Shown here one piece after another: positions 7,395 through 14,059 of a DNA stretch of 14,340 bases (position 1 is the stretch's first letter; every line of letters starts with the position of its first letter). The stretch is from contig CAMDAY010000030.1 in the NCBI GenBank assembly GCA_945888895.1, forward strand, positions 1 to 14,340, in the 5' to 3' direction. Source of the stretch: Dehalococcoides mccartyi (GTDB lineage: Bacteria > Chloroflexota > Dehalococcoidia > UBA2979). The notes beneath the pieces are model-generated. The model saw nothing but the letters and a program-made list of their open reading frames with translations. It made no database searches and was not told where the DNA came from. The translations under genes and the position numbers were made by a program.

Positions 7395-8630
7395 ATGGCG
7401 TTGCTCAGTGGCTACCGGATGCTCGATCTGTCGAGGCTGATGGCGGCGCCGTACGCGGCCCACCTGCTCGCCGACATGGGCATGGACGTGATCAAGGTGG
7501 AGGAGCCGGAGCCCCGCTACGGCATGCCGCGCGACTCCTTCACCCCGTACCTGCCGACGCCGGAGGGCGAGCGCCGCGCCAGTGCATACAACCCCCTCGG
7601 ACGGAACAAGCGCAGCATCGCGCTCGACCTGCTGCGGCCGGAGTTGCGACCGCGCTCGCAGGAGGTGTTCTACCGCCTCGCCGAGCGCGCGGACGTGGTG
7701 ATCGAGGGGTACCGGCCGGGCGTCCTGGCCTGGATGGGCATCGATTACGAGACGCTGTCGAAGATCAACCCGCGCATCATCGTGTGCTCGCTCTCTGGGT
7801 ACGGCCAGGACGGGCCGTACGTGAAGCTCGCGGGCCACGCGCCGCAGTACGCGGGCGTCGGCGGCGTGGTGCGCATGAACGAGGCCAGCGAGCCCGAGGA
7901 CGGCACGGGGGTCACGGCGGGGTACGTCAACGGCCTGTTCGCGGCGAATGCGATCCTCGCCGCGATCATCGAGCGTGAGCGTTCCGGTCGAGGCCAGCAC
8001 GTGGACGTGTCGATGCTCGGTGCGCTGATGTCGCTGTCGCTGCGCGACACCGTGCTCTACGCGCGCGACGGCGAGCTCCCGAAGCCGAGGACGGCAGAGC
8101 CCGCGCTGACGTACCTCAAGTGCGCCGACGGGAAGTACGTCAGCACGGCGAACAGCGAGTCGGTGTTCTGGGAGCGGTTCTGCACACTGATCGAGCGTCC
8201 GCAGTACATCGCGCTGCGTGGCGGCAACGGCCCCGAGTACTCGGCGATGGTCGAGGACGTACGCGGCATCTTCCTGACGAAGACGCGCGACGAGTGGCTG
8301 CCCCTGCTCTGGGCCGCTGACACGGCCGCCGCACCCGTGAACAGCATCGCCGAGGCACTCGACGACCCGCAGGTGCGGCACATCGGCATGACGTGGGAAC
8401 TCGACCACCCGACGGAGGGCACGGTGCTCCAGCAGGGCGCCCCCGCGCGCTTCTCGCGCACGCCGGTCGAGTTCGAGCGCTTCGCCCCGATCCTCGGGGA
8501 GCACACGCACGAGGTGCTGACGGAGGCTGGGTTCGACGCCGCTGCGATCGCAGACCTCGAGGCGAGCGGGATCGTGAAGACGTGGACGGGCGAGGGCTGG
8601 GTCGGCGAGACGCGCGCACCCGGCGGGTAG
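7395..8630 (+). CDS. Family III CoA-transferase / alpha-methylacyl-CoA racemase-like (CaiB/BaiF), catalytic Asp replaced
   Basis: A 411-residue cytoplasmic CaiB/BaiF-fold protein; the family transfers CoA between carboxylates or epimerises 2-methylacyl-CoA. The fold signatures are intact: RMLDLSRLMAAPYAAHLLADMGMDVIKVE (8-36, split by TM-free Rossmann strands), NKRSIALDL (71-79), GYGQDGPY (135-142), GRGQHVDVSM (199-208) and ADGKYVS (244-250). It looks closer to the racemases than to formyl-CoA transferase: His148 in 'AGHAPQYAG' and Glu255 in 'ANSESVFW' align with the MCR His126 and Glu241. At the essential Asp position (MCR Asp156, FRC Asp169) it has Gly176 in 'VTAGYVNG'. The start is ATG 7395, after a G8-containing ribosome-binding site. 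An amidohydrolase follows 80 nt downstream. Function is uncertain because of the substitution. Confidence 0.9.
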   Translation: MALLSGYRMLDLSRLMAAPYAAHLLADMGMDVIKVEEPEPRYGMPRDSFTPYLPTPEGERRASAYNPLGRNKRSIALDLLRPELRPRSQEVFYRLAERADVVIEGYRPGVLAWMGIDYETLSKINPRIIVCSLSGYGQDGPYVKLAGHAPQYAGVGGVVRMNEASEPEDGTGVTAGYVNGLFAANAILAAIIERERSGRGQHVDVSMLGALMSLSLRDTVLYARDGELPKPRTAEPALTYLKCADGKYVSTANSESVFWERFCTLIERPQYIALRGGNGPEYSAMVEDVRGIFLTKTRDEWLPLLWAADTAAAPVNSIAEALDDPQVRHIGMTWELDHPTEGTVLQQGAPARFSRTPVEFERFAPILGEHTHEVLTEAGFDAAAIADLEASGIVKTWTGEGWVGETRAPGG

Positions 8631-8710
8631 CCTCGACCACTTGCCGAGCGTGCGCGTTCGGCAGACAGTGTCGCGAACATTCGGGACCTTCGAGGCGAGG
8701 GAGTGGCGCA

Positions 8711-9739
8711 ATGCCCATTGGTGACAACGACTGGCACGCGCTGGCGACCGAGGAGATCCTCGAGCCCGATCTTCCCATCTGCGACCCGCACCACCACCTC
8801 TGGGACCTCCGCGCGGACCGGGCGCCGTACGACCGCTACCTCCTCGACCAGGTGAACGCCGACGCGCAGGGCGGCCATAACGTGCGCTCCACCGTCTTCG
8901 TCGAGGCGCGCTCGATGTACCGCGCCGGCGGGCCGGCCGAGCTGCGCTCCGTCGGTGAGGTCGAGTTCGTGCAGGGCATCGCGGCAGCCAGCGCCAGCGG
9001 CGTCTACGGCTCCACGAGGATCGCCGCGGCGATCGTGGGGCGCGCCGACCTGAAGCTTGGCGCGGCGGTGGAGCCGGTGCTCGACGCGTTGCAGGCCGCG
9101 AGCCCGAACCGCTTCCGCGGCATCCGCCAGATCGTCGCGCTCGACCCGCACGCGGAGATCAACCTCGGCGGCATGGATCCGAGTCTCCTCGGCTCGTACA
9201 CCAGCGAGACCTTCCGCGAGGGTGCGCGTGTCCTCGCGCGGAAGGGCATGACCTTCGACGCGTGGCAGTACCACCACCAGCTGCAGGAGCTCGCGGACTT
9301 CGCGCGCGCCGTGCCGGAGCTGACGATCGTGGTGAACCACGTCGGCGGCTTTATCCGCATCGGTCCCTACGTGGGCCACGAGGACGACGTACTCGCGACG
9401 TGGCGTGCGGGCATCGCGGCGGTCGCGCGGTTTCCAAATGTCGTGATGAAGCTCGGGGGCCTCGGGATGCCGCGATTCGGCTTCGACTGGCACACGCGGG
9501 AGACGCCCGTGGGCTCCGAGGAGCTCGCGAGCGACATGGCACCGTTCCTCTCGTACTGCATCGAGCAGTTCGGCCCGGAGCGCTGCATGTTCGAGAGCAA
9601 CTTCCCCGTCGACAAGGTCTCGTTCTCGTACAACAACGTCTTCAACGCGTTCAAGCGCTTCTCCGCGTCGTACACGCCGACCGAGCGTGCCGCGATGTTT
9701 GAGGGCACGGCGACGCGCATCTACAACATCACCGTCTAG
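8711..9739 (+). CDS. Amidohydrolase_2 / COG3618-type TIM-barrel metal hydrolase
   Basis: A 342-residue metal-dependent hydrolase of the amidohydrolase superfamily (PF04909-like); relatives include 2-pyrone-4,6-dicarboxylate lactonase and other lactonases. The strand-1 motif DPHHHLW (25-31) supplies His27 and His29. His188/His189 (WQYHHQ), His210 (VVNHVGG) and the C-terminal 'FESNFPVDK' follow. In that last motif Asn297 replaces the usual Asp of GSDWP, and Asp301 is nearby. This Asn/Asp arrangement is also seen in COG3618 proteins. No signal peptide is present. ATG 8711 is chosen because GGGAG (8699-8703) lies 7 nt upstream. It is probably in one operon with the CoA-transferase ending at 8630, and converges on a P450 gene 26 nt away. 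A lactone or C-N/C-O substrate made from an acyl-CoA pathway intermediate is inference. Confidence 0.88.
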   Translation: MPIGDNDWHALATEEILEPDLPICDPHHHLWDLRADRAPYDRYLLDQVNADAQGGHNVRSTVFVEARSMYRAGGPAELRSVGEVEFVQGIAAASASGVYGSTRIAAAIVGRADLKLGAAVEPVLDALQAASPNRFRGIRQIVALDPHAEINLGGMDPSLLGSYTSETFREGARVLARKGMTFDAWQYHHQLQELADFARAVPELTIVVNHVGGFIRIGPYVGHEDDVLATWRAGIAAVARFPNVVMKLGGLGMPRFGFDWHTRETPVGSEELASDMAPFLSYCIEQFGPERCMFESNFPVDKVSFSYNNVFNAFKRFSASYTPTERAAMFEGTATRIYNITV

Positions 9740-9751
9740 CACCAACGCGCG

Positions 9752-9764
9752 GCGGGACGCCTCG
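9752..9764. repeat. 13-nt repeat after the P450 stop codon, copy 1
   Basis: GCGGGACGCCTCG, immediately 3' of the P450 stop (TGA, 9768-9766) on the minus strand. An identical 13-mer occurs at 13006-13018, in nearly the same position after the alpha/beta hydrolase stop. GGCG-GGA-CGCC at 9751-9761 can form a 4-bp hairpin. Confidence 0.5.
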
Positions 9765-9765
9765 C

Positions 9766-10962
9766 TCAGCCCGTGAGGACGAGGAGCCTGCTGGGCGCGC
9801 GCAGCTCGAACCCGTGCTCGCGCTCGAGGCCGAGCGGGGCGAGGCGCATGGCCGGGAATCGCGCGAGCATCGCGCCGAATGTGATCTCGGCGACGAGCCG
9901 TGCGAGCGGCGCGCCGAGGCAGCGGTGGCTGCCGCTGCCGAACCCGAGATGTCGCAGGCTCCTCCGGCGCACGTCGAGGCGGTCGGGGTCGGGGAACTGC
10001 ACGGGATCGCGGTTCGCCGCGCCCAGTAACAGGTAGACGACATCGCCCGCGTGCACCTCGTGTCGGCCGAGGACGGTGTCTCGCGCCGCGATGCGCATCA
10101 GGGCGTGCAGCGGACTGTCGTACCTCAGGAATTCCTCGACGGCACCCGAGATCAGCGACGGATCTCCGAGGAGCACCGCGCGCTCCTCGGGATGCCGGAG
10201 CAGGGCGAGCGTGCCGTTGCCGATCAGACACGCCGTCGGGTCATTCCCCGCCAGGGCCACGTCCACCATCAGCGCGAGCATCTCGACGTCTGACAGCGCG
10301 CCGGCCTCGCGAGCCTCGAACATGCGCCCGAGCGCACCCGCGACGTCGTACGCACCGGGCGTCGAGGCGGCGCGTGACAGGTATGCGGCGAGCGATGCGT
10401 GCGCCTCGAGGGCCTGTTCTGCTTCCCCGGACGAACCGTCGCCGAACATCGCGCGGGCGATGCGGCTCGCGTCACGGAGGAACGGCTCGCGGTCGGCCTC
10501 GACGAGTCCGAGCTGCTCCGCGATCACCCGCCGCGGCAGCGGGTAGGCGAGGCCGCCCATCACATCGAACGGCTCTCCCGGCTCGATCGCGTCGAGGAGC
10601 CCGTTGACGGTCGCCTCGATGCGGGGCCGCAGCCGCTCCACCGCGCGCGGTGAGAACACACCGCTGATCGTGTCGCGCATCCGGTGGTGATTAGGCTCCG
10701 CCATCGCGGACAGCGCGGGCACGCCGCCGAGGAATACCTCGCTGCGGCGTCGTGCCTCGTCCCACCGTGCGCCCTCGACAGCGAGGAAGTCGGATCGGAG
10801 CGTCGAGGCATCGTGCAGCGCGGCGGCGCACTCCGCGTAGCCCGTCACGATCCACGCGTCGAGGTCGGCGCTGAACCAGACGGGATCCTCGGCGCGCAAC
10901 TCCGCGAGTGCGGGATACGGGTCGACGACGTACGACGGCTGCGACGGGTCGAACGCTGCCAT
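9766..10962 (-). CDS. Cytochrome P450 with altered I-helix motif
   Basis: A 398-residue soluble bacterial class I-type P450 monooxygenase, needing separate redox partners (none are in this window). The heme loop FGSGSHRCLG (341-350) places the axial ligand at Cys348. The K-helix ExxR is Glu277-Arg280 in 'AVEEFLRYDSP', and the meander has PDPDRLDVRR (324-333). The C-helix region 'NHHRMRDTISGVFSPR' (91-106) is typical. The I-helix reads ALAGNDPTA (236-244): Asp241 holds the acid position, but Pro242 replaces the oxygen-activating Thr (Thr252 in P450cam), with Thr243 one residue on. ATG 10962 is chosen because the family N-terminus starts there; a frame open up to 11451 lies inside the upstream gene. 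It is last in the minus-strand operon, 14 nt after an amidohydrolase, with a weak ribosome-binding site. The oxidised substrate is unknown. Confidence 0.95.
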   Translation of the reverse strand: MAAFDPSQPSYVVDPYPALAELRAEDPVWFSADLDAWIVTGYAECAAALHDASTLRSDFLAVEGARWDEARRRSEVFLGGVPALSAMAEPNHHRMRDTISGVFSPRAVERLRPRIEATVNGLLDAIEPGEPFDVMGGLAYPLPRRVIAEQLGLVEADREPFLRDASRIARAMFGDGSSGEAEQALEAHASLAAYLSRAASTPGAYDVAGALGRMFEAREAGALSDVEMLALMVDVALAGNDPTACLIGNGTLALLRHPEERAVLLGDPSLISGAVEEFLRYDSPLHALMRIAARDTVLGRHEVHAGDVVYLLLGAANRDPVQFPDPDRLDVRRRSLRHLGFGSGSHRCLGAPLARLVAEITFGAMLARFPAMRLAPLGLEREHGFELRAPSRLLVLTG

Positions 10963-10976
10963 CGTGACCGCCGTGA

Positions 10977-11942
10977 CTATGCCTTCGGTGCGAGGACTGC
11001 CGGAGCGGTGCGCTCCAGGATCTGCTCGATGTCGCCCGCGGGGATCTCGACGTCGCGGATCCAGGAGAAGGTCTCGCGGTACGACTCGAACGACAGCAGT
11101 ACGGGGAAGTCGCTGCCCGGTAGCACGTGGTCGGCGCCGAACGCCTTCCACGCGGCGGTGAGCCCGGCGTGCGATCCGTGGCCGACGGTGTCGTAGTAGA
11201 ACCGGCGCGCCGTGACGCTGGGCGGCTCCGGGAGGTCGTGGTCCTGCATCGAGTACTGGTTGTCGAGGCGATCGAGCAGCATCGGGATCGGGCCGCCGAG
11301 GTGCGGGACGATGAACGTGATGTTCGGGAACTGCGCCGGGATCTTCTTGGCGATCAGGTGCAGGACGATCGCCGCGTCCTCCATCGAGGTGCCGACGGCC
11401 CCCGAGAAGCCGTAGTCGTTGATCATAGGCGACTGAATGCCGTCGCCGCATGGGTGGTAGAAGAGGATGCCCTTGCGGCGGTCCAGTTCCTCGTACAGCG
11501 GGAGGAACTCGTCCTCGGCGACGGAGCGGCCGAGCGCCGAGATGTGCAGATTCAGCCCGATCATGCCCAGGTCGTCCATGCCGCGCTTCAGCTCCGCGAC
11601 CGACGCGGCGACGTGCGGCATCGGCACGGATACGAACGATTTGAACTGCTCCGGGTAGAGCTGCACAAGGCTCGCCGACGCGTCGTTCACCAGCCGCGCC
11701 GCGGTGACCGCGGCCGCCTGGTCGCGGGAGTAGGGCGCGCGACGGGCCGCCGGCGACAGCACCTGCATCGCCACGTCGGCGTCCGCCATCATCTCGAGGC
11801 GGCGCGCGATGTCGGCCTCGTCGTCGGTATCGGGATGACGGCCCATACCGCCGGCGTTCGCGACGCCGCCGTTCTCCGCGAACGACGAGACCGCCGAGTT
11901 GTAGGCGCGCGGGTGGTAGTGCGCGTGGACATCGATGATCAT
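10977..11942 (-). CDS. ACMSD-like amidohydrolase (Amidohydrolase_2), probable decarboxylase or hydrolase
   Basis: A 321-residue metal-dependent TIM-barrel enzyme. It opens with MIIDVHAHYHP, giving the HxH metal pair His6/His8. His163 in ILFYHPCGDG, His214 in IVPHLGG and Asp278 in LPGSDFP complete the pattern seen in aminocarboxymuconate-semialdehyde decarboxylase (metal ligands at HxH, His and Asp; catalytic His in PHLGG). That subfamily includes gamma-resorcylate and related nonoxidative decarboxylases. Family hydrolases are also possible. The start ATG 11942 shares its first base with the TAA stop of the preceding SDR gene (TAATG), so translation is coupled. The stop lies 14 nt before the P450 start. 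Its place between an SDR and a P450 suggests decarboxylation or ring cleavage of a carboxylated intermediate; this is inference. Confidence 0.92.
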   Translation of the reverse strand: MIIDVHAHYHPRAYNSAVSSFAENGGVANAGGMGRHPDTDDEADIARRLEMMADADVAMQVLSPAARRAPYSRDQAAAVTAARLVNDASASLVQLYPEQFKSFVSVPMPHVAASVAELKRGMDDLGMIGLNLHISALGRSVAEDEFLPLYEELDRRKGILFYHPCGDGIQSPMINDYGFSGAVGTSMEDAAIVLHLIAKKIPAQFPNITFIVPHLGGPIPMLLDRLDNQYSMQDHDLPEPPSVTARRFYYDTVGHGSHAGLTAAWKAFGADHVLPGSDFPVLLSFESYRETFSWIRDVEIPAGDIEQILERTAPAVLAPKA

Positions 11943-12955
11943 TAATGCACCCCCGGCATGTCGCGCAGCTTCTCCAGCAGGTCGTCCTCGTGCTGCCAGT
12001 CCCACTCGAAGCTCTTGTCGAGGCCCGCGCGCTTCATCCACTCGAATGTCTCGTCGAGGGCCGTCGTGAGCGTGTGCTCCTGTCGGTAGCCGATGTGGTC
12101 CTCGAGCTTGCGCGTGTCGAAGAGCGACGACTTGTACCACGGCACGAGGCCGACGCCATGGCGCGGCATGATCTGGTACGGGAACGTCGCGTAGACCTCG
12201 GCGGTGAAGTCGTGCGGCATGTGCACCTTCGTCGGCGTGACGCCGGCGATCGCCGCGATCGTGTCCACGAGCCACTCGTCGGTGTAGTACTGCGTCATGC
12301 CGACGTTGTAGCCCTGCCCGAAGGTCACCGGGTTGAGCAGCATCATCCGGATCGACTTCGCCTGGTCGAACACGTAGCTCGGGTGACTGAGCACGGAGCC
12401 GTCGCCGGGGATGATCACCGGTCGCCCCTGCAGCACGCGGTAGAACATCAGCGCCTCGCGCTGCTTCTGGTTGTTGCGCGGACCGAGGACCGTCGGCAGC
12501 TTGATGCTGGACGAGGGGAAGCCGTGCTCGCGGTGCTGCTTGAGGAGGTACATCTCGCAGATCGCCTTGTTGCGGCCGTACGAGTTCTTCGCGTCCTCGC
12601 TCATGTTGAACGGCGACATCTCGCTGATCGGCGAAATCGTCGGCGGGGCGTAGGAGGCGGCCGAGCTGATGAAGATGTAGTGGCCGATCCGCCCGCGGAA
12701 GATGTCCACCATGCTCTCGACATCAGGGAGCAGGTAGGCGCTGGTGTCGATGACTGCGTCGAACTCCTCGTGCGCGAACGTCGCGCGGAGCCCGTCATGG
12801 TCGTGGCGGTCGCCATGGAGCTGCCGGACGCCTCGAGGGAACTCGACGGGCGTGACGCCACGGTTGAACGTCGTTACCTCGTGTCCGTGGCGCGCCAACT
12901 CCTCGACGATCGCGAGCCCGTTGAATCTGGACCCGCCGGTCACCAGTACCTTCAT
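11942..12955 (-). CDS. NAD-dependent epimerase/dehydratase, extended SDR
   Basis: A 337-residue NAD(P)-binding Rossmann protein of the extended SDR/epimerase group. The N-terminal glycine motif is TGGSRFNG (6-13), a GGxRFxG variant of the canonical GxxGxxG, as in CSP41-like and some atypical SDRs. The strand-4 segment HYIFISSAASY (92-102) supplies the catalytic Ser. YGRNK (126-130) gives the active-site Tyr126 and Lys130. 'PTVLGPRNNQ' and the substrate domain follow. ATG 12955 is preceded by GAGGGGGA at 5 nt spacing; the frame continues upstream to 13174 but only through the neighbouring hydrolase gene. It overlaps the next gene by one base (TAATG). Neighbours are catabolic rather than sugar genes, so the substrate may be a non-nucleotide-sugar alcohol or ketone. 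Confidence 0.9.
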   Translation of the reverse strand: MKVLVTGGSRFNGLAIVEELARHGHEVTTFNRGVTPVEFPRGVRQLHGDRHDHDGLRATFAHEEFDAVIDTSAYLLPDVESMVDIFRGRIGHYIFISSAASYAPPTISPISEMSPFNMSEDAKNSYGRNKAICEMYLLKQHREHGFPSSSIKLPTVLGPRNNQKQREALMFYRVLQGRPVIIPGDGSVLSHPSYVFDQAKSIRMMLLNPVTFGQGYNVGMTQYYTDEWLVDTIAAIAGVTPTKVHMPHDFTAEVYATFPYQIMPRHGVGLVPWYKSSLFDTRKLEDHIGYRQEHTLTTALDETFEWMKRAGLDKSFEWDWQHEDDLLEKLRDMPGVH

Positions 12956-12993
12956 CGCCGTCCCCCTCGTCGCCTTGCGTTGATCGCGCCGGG

Positions 12994-12999
12994 AGCATA
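12994..12999 (-). promoter_or_regulatory. Possible -10 box for the SDR-amidohydrolase-P450 genes
   Basis: TATGCT on the minus strand (4 of 6 to TATAAT) lies 38 nt upstream of ATG 12955, in the 67-nt gap after the hydrolase gene. No clear -35 is seen. If it is real, the last three genes have an internal promoter as well as read-through from the hydrolase. Confidence 0.25.
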
Positions 13000-13005
13000 G
13001 TCCTC

Positions 13006-13018
13006 GCGGGACGCCTCG
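13006..13018. repeat. 13-nt repeat after the alpha/beta hydrolase stop codon, copy 2
   Basis: This is identical to 9752-9764 and similarly placed just after a TGA on the minus strand. Here three extra bases (TGG on +) separate it from the shared CTCAG that contains the stop. Confidence 0.5.
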
Positions 13019-13022
13019 TGGC

Positions 13023-13901
13023 TCAGTCGCGGCGCGGGACCTCGGGCGGGTCGCCGAGGAAGTCCCGCATCGCGTCGATGACGAATGCCGGCTGGTCGAT
13101 GTGGATCCAGTGCCCCGAGTCGGGGGCGTTGACCGAGCGTGCGTCCGGGAAGAACGAGGCGATCGGCCGGCCATGGCGATACCCGCGCGTGACCTCGCCT
13201 TCGCTGCTCAGCACGTGCAGGATCGGCACGTTCAGGTTCGCGTAGAACAGCTCATACTCGTCGTAGGGCACCTCGAGGTCGGGGTTGTTCTGCAGCGCCG
13301 GGTCGTACTTCCAGACGTAGCCGCCGTCGACCTCGCGCGTAGCCCAGCGCGCAAAGTGCTCAGCAGCCGGTATGGAGAACCTCGGGTTGCCTTCCTTCAC
13401 CCGCGCCGCGGCGTCCGCCAGCGTTGGGTAGACGCGAGGCTCGCTGCGCTCGCGGGCCTTCGCCCGCTCGGCCCAGGCGCGGATCCGCTCCGGGCCGCGG
13501 GGCATCTCCTTGCGGAGCAGCCCGGTGGCTTCGATGCCCACGATCTTGTGGAAGCGCTCCGGTACCGCGCCTGCGGCGATCAGGCTGGCGCGTCCACCCA
13601 TCGAGTGGCACACCAAGGTCACCTTCCCGCCGAGGAGATCCACCAGCCCGAGGATGTCTAGGACGTACTCCGGCAACCCGTACAGCGACCCCTTGCTCCA
13701 CTCGGAGTCACCGTGTCCGCGCAGGTCGATGGCGACGACGCGGTACTGGTCGCAGAACGCGTTCGCGATCTCGTCCCACGAGCGAGCGTGATCGCGGTTT
13801 CCGTGCACCAGCAGCATGGGGGGCTTGCCCTCGTTGCCCCACGTCCAGTAGGACAGCCGCAGTCGCTGCGACTCGAAGAAGTGCTGGACGGGCTCGACCA
13901 T
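13023..13901 (-). CDS. Alpha/beta hydrolase
   Basis: A 292-residue serine hydrolase of the alpha/beta fold, probably cytoplasmic. It has the oxyanion-side motif LLVHGNRDHARSW (30-42), 'VVAIDLRGHGDS' (55-66), and the nucleophile elbow VCHSMGG with Ser100. C-terminal 'DSGHWIHIDQP' carries the catalytic His264. The acid is probably in the 'HVLSSEGEVTRG' strand, where the usual Asp is less obvious and a Glu may serve. The cap domain (about 125-200) is arginine- and glutamate-rich. ATG 13901 has GGGAGGA about 6 nt upstream. It is the first gene of the minus-strand set, 67 nt before the SDR gene, and is divergent from a CoA-transferase gene. Esters, lactones, epoxides and meta-cleavage products are all possible substrates; which one is unknown. 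Confidence 0.92.
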   Translation of the reverse strand: MVEPVQHFFESQRLRLSYWTWGNEGKPPMLLVHGNRDHARSWDEIANAFCDQYRVVAIDLRGHGDSEWSKGSLYGLPEYVLDILGLVDLLGGKVTLVCHSMGGRASLIAAGAVPERFHKIVGIEATGLLRKEMPRGPERIRAWAERAKARERSEPRVYPTLADAAARVKEGNPRFSIPAAEHFARWATREVDGGYVWKYDPALQNNPDLEVPYDEYELFYANLNVPILHVLSSEGEVTRGYRHGRPIASFFPDARSVNAPDSGHWIHIDQPAFVIDAMRDFLGDPPEVPRRD

Positions 13902-14020
13902 CGTGTTTCCTCCCAGAACCCGCGGGAGAGTAGCACCTCGTCTGCCGGGACGGCTCGACCCACGCTCACGGCACGGTGCCCACCACATCGGTGATTGCAT
14001 GGTCACTAGGAGCTGCGACG

Positions 14021-14026
14021 TAGAAT
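14021..14026 (+). promoter_or_regulatory. -10 box for the rightmost CoA-transferase gene
   Basis: TAGAAT (5 of 6 to TATAAT) lies 33 nt before ATG 14060. No convincing -35 is present at 17 nt; TTGCAT (13995-14000) is 20 nt away, which is long. Transcription would begin near 14032. Confidence 0.35.
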
Positions 14027-14031
14027 GCGCA

Positions 14032-14048
14032 CGGGCTCCAATAGCCCG
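14032..14048 (+). promoter_or_regulatory. Leader hairpin just upstream of the ribosome-binding site
   Basis: CGGGCT (14032-14037) and AGCCCG (14043-14048) form a perfect 6-bp stem with a CCAAT loop, ending 2 nt before GGGAGG (14051-14056). If transcription starts near 14032, the mRNA would begin with this hairpin. It could stabilise the 5' end or tune ribosome access. Confidence 0.35.
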
Positions 14049-14059
14049 CTGGGAGGCGC

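Noticed and set aside
8057..10231. A 724-codon minus-strand frame crossing the CoA-transferase, amidohydrolase and P450 genes
   Set aside because: It spans three well-supported genes on both strands and the gap between them, and is a by-product of high GC content.
9766..11451. An extended 561-residue version of the P450 starting at 11451
   Set aside because: The extra N-terminal part lies inside the ACMSD-like amidohydrolase in another frame and is arginine- and histidine-rich without P450 character. The family N-terminus begins at ATG 10962.
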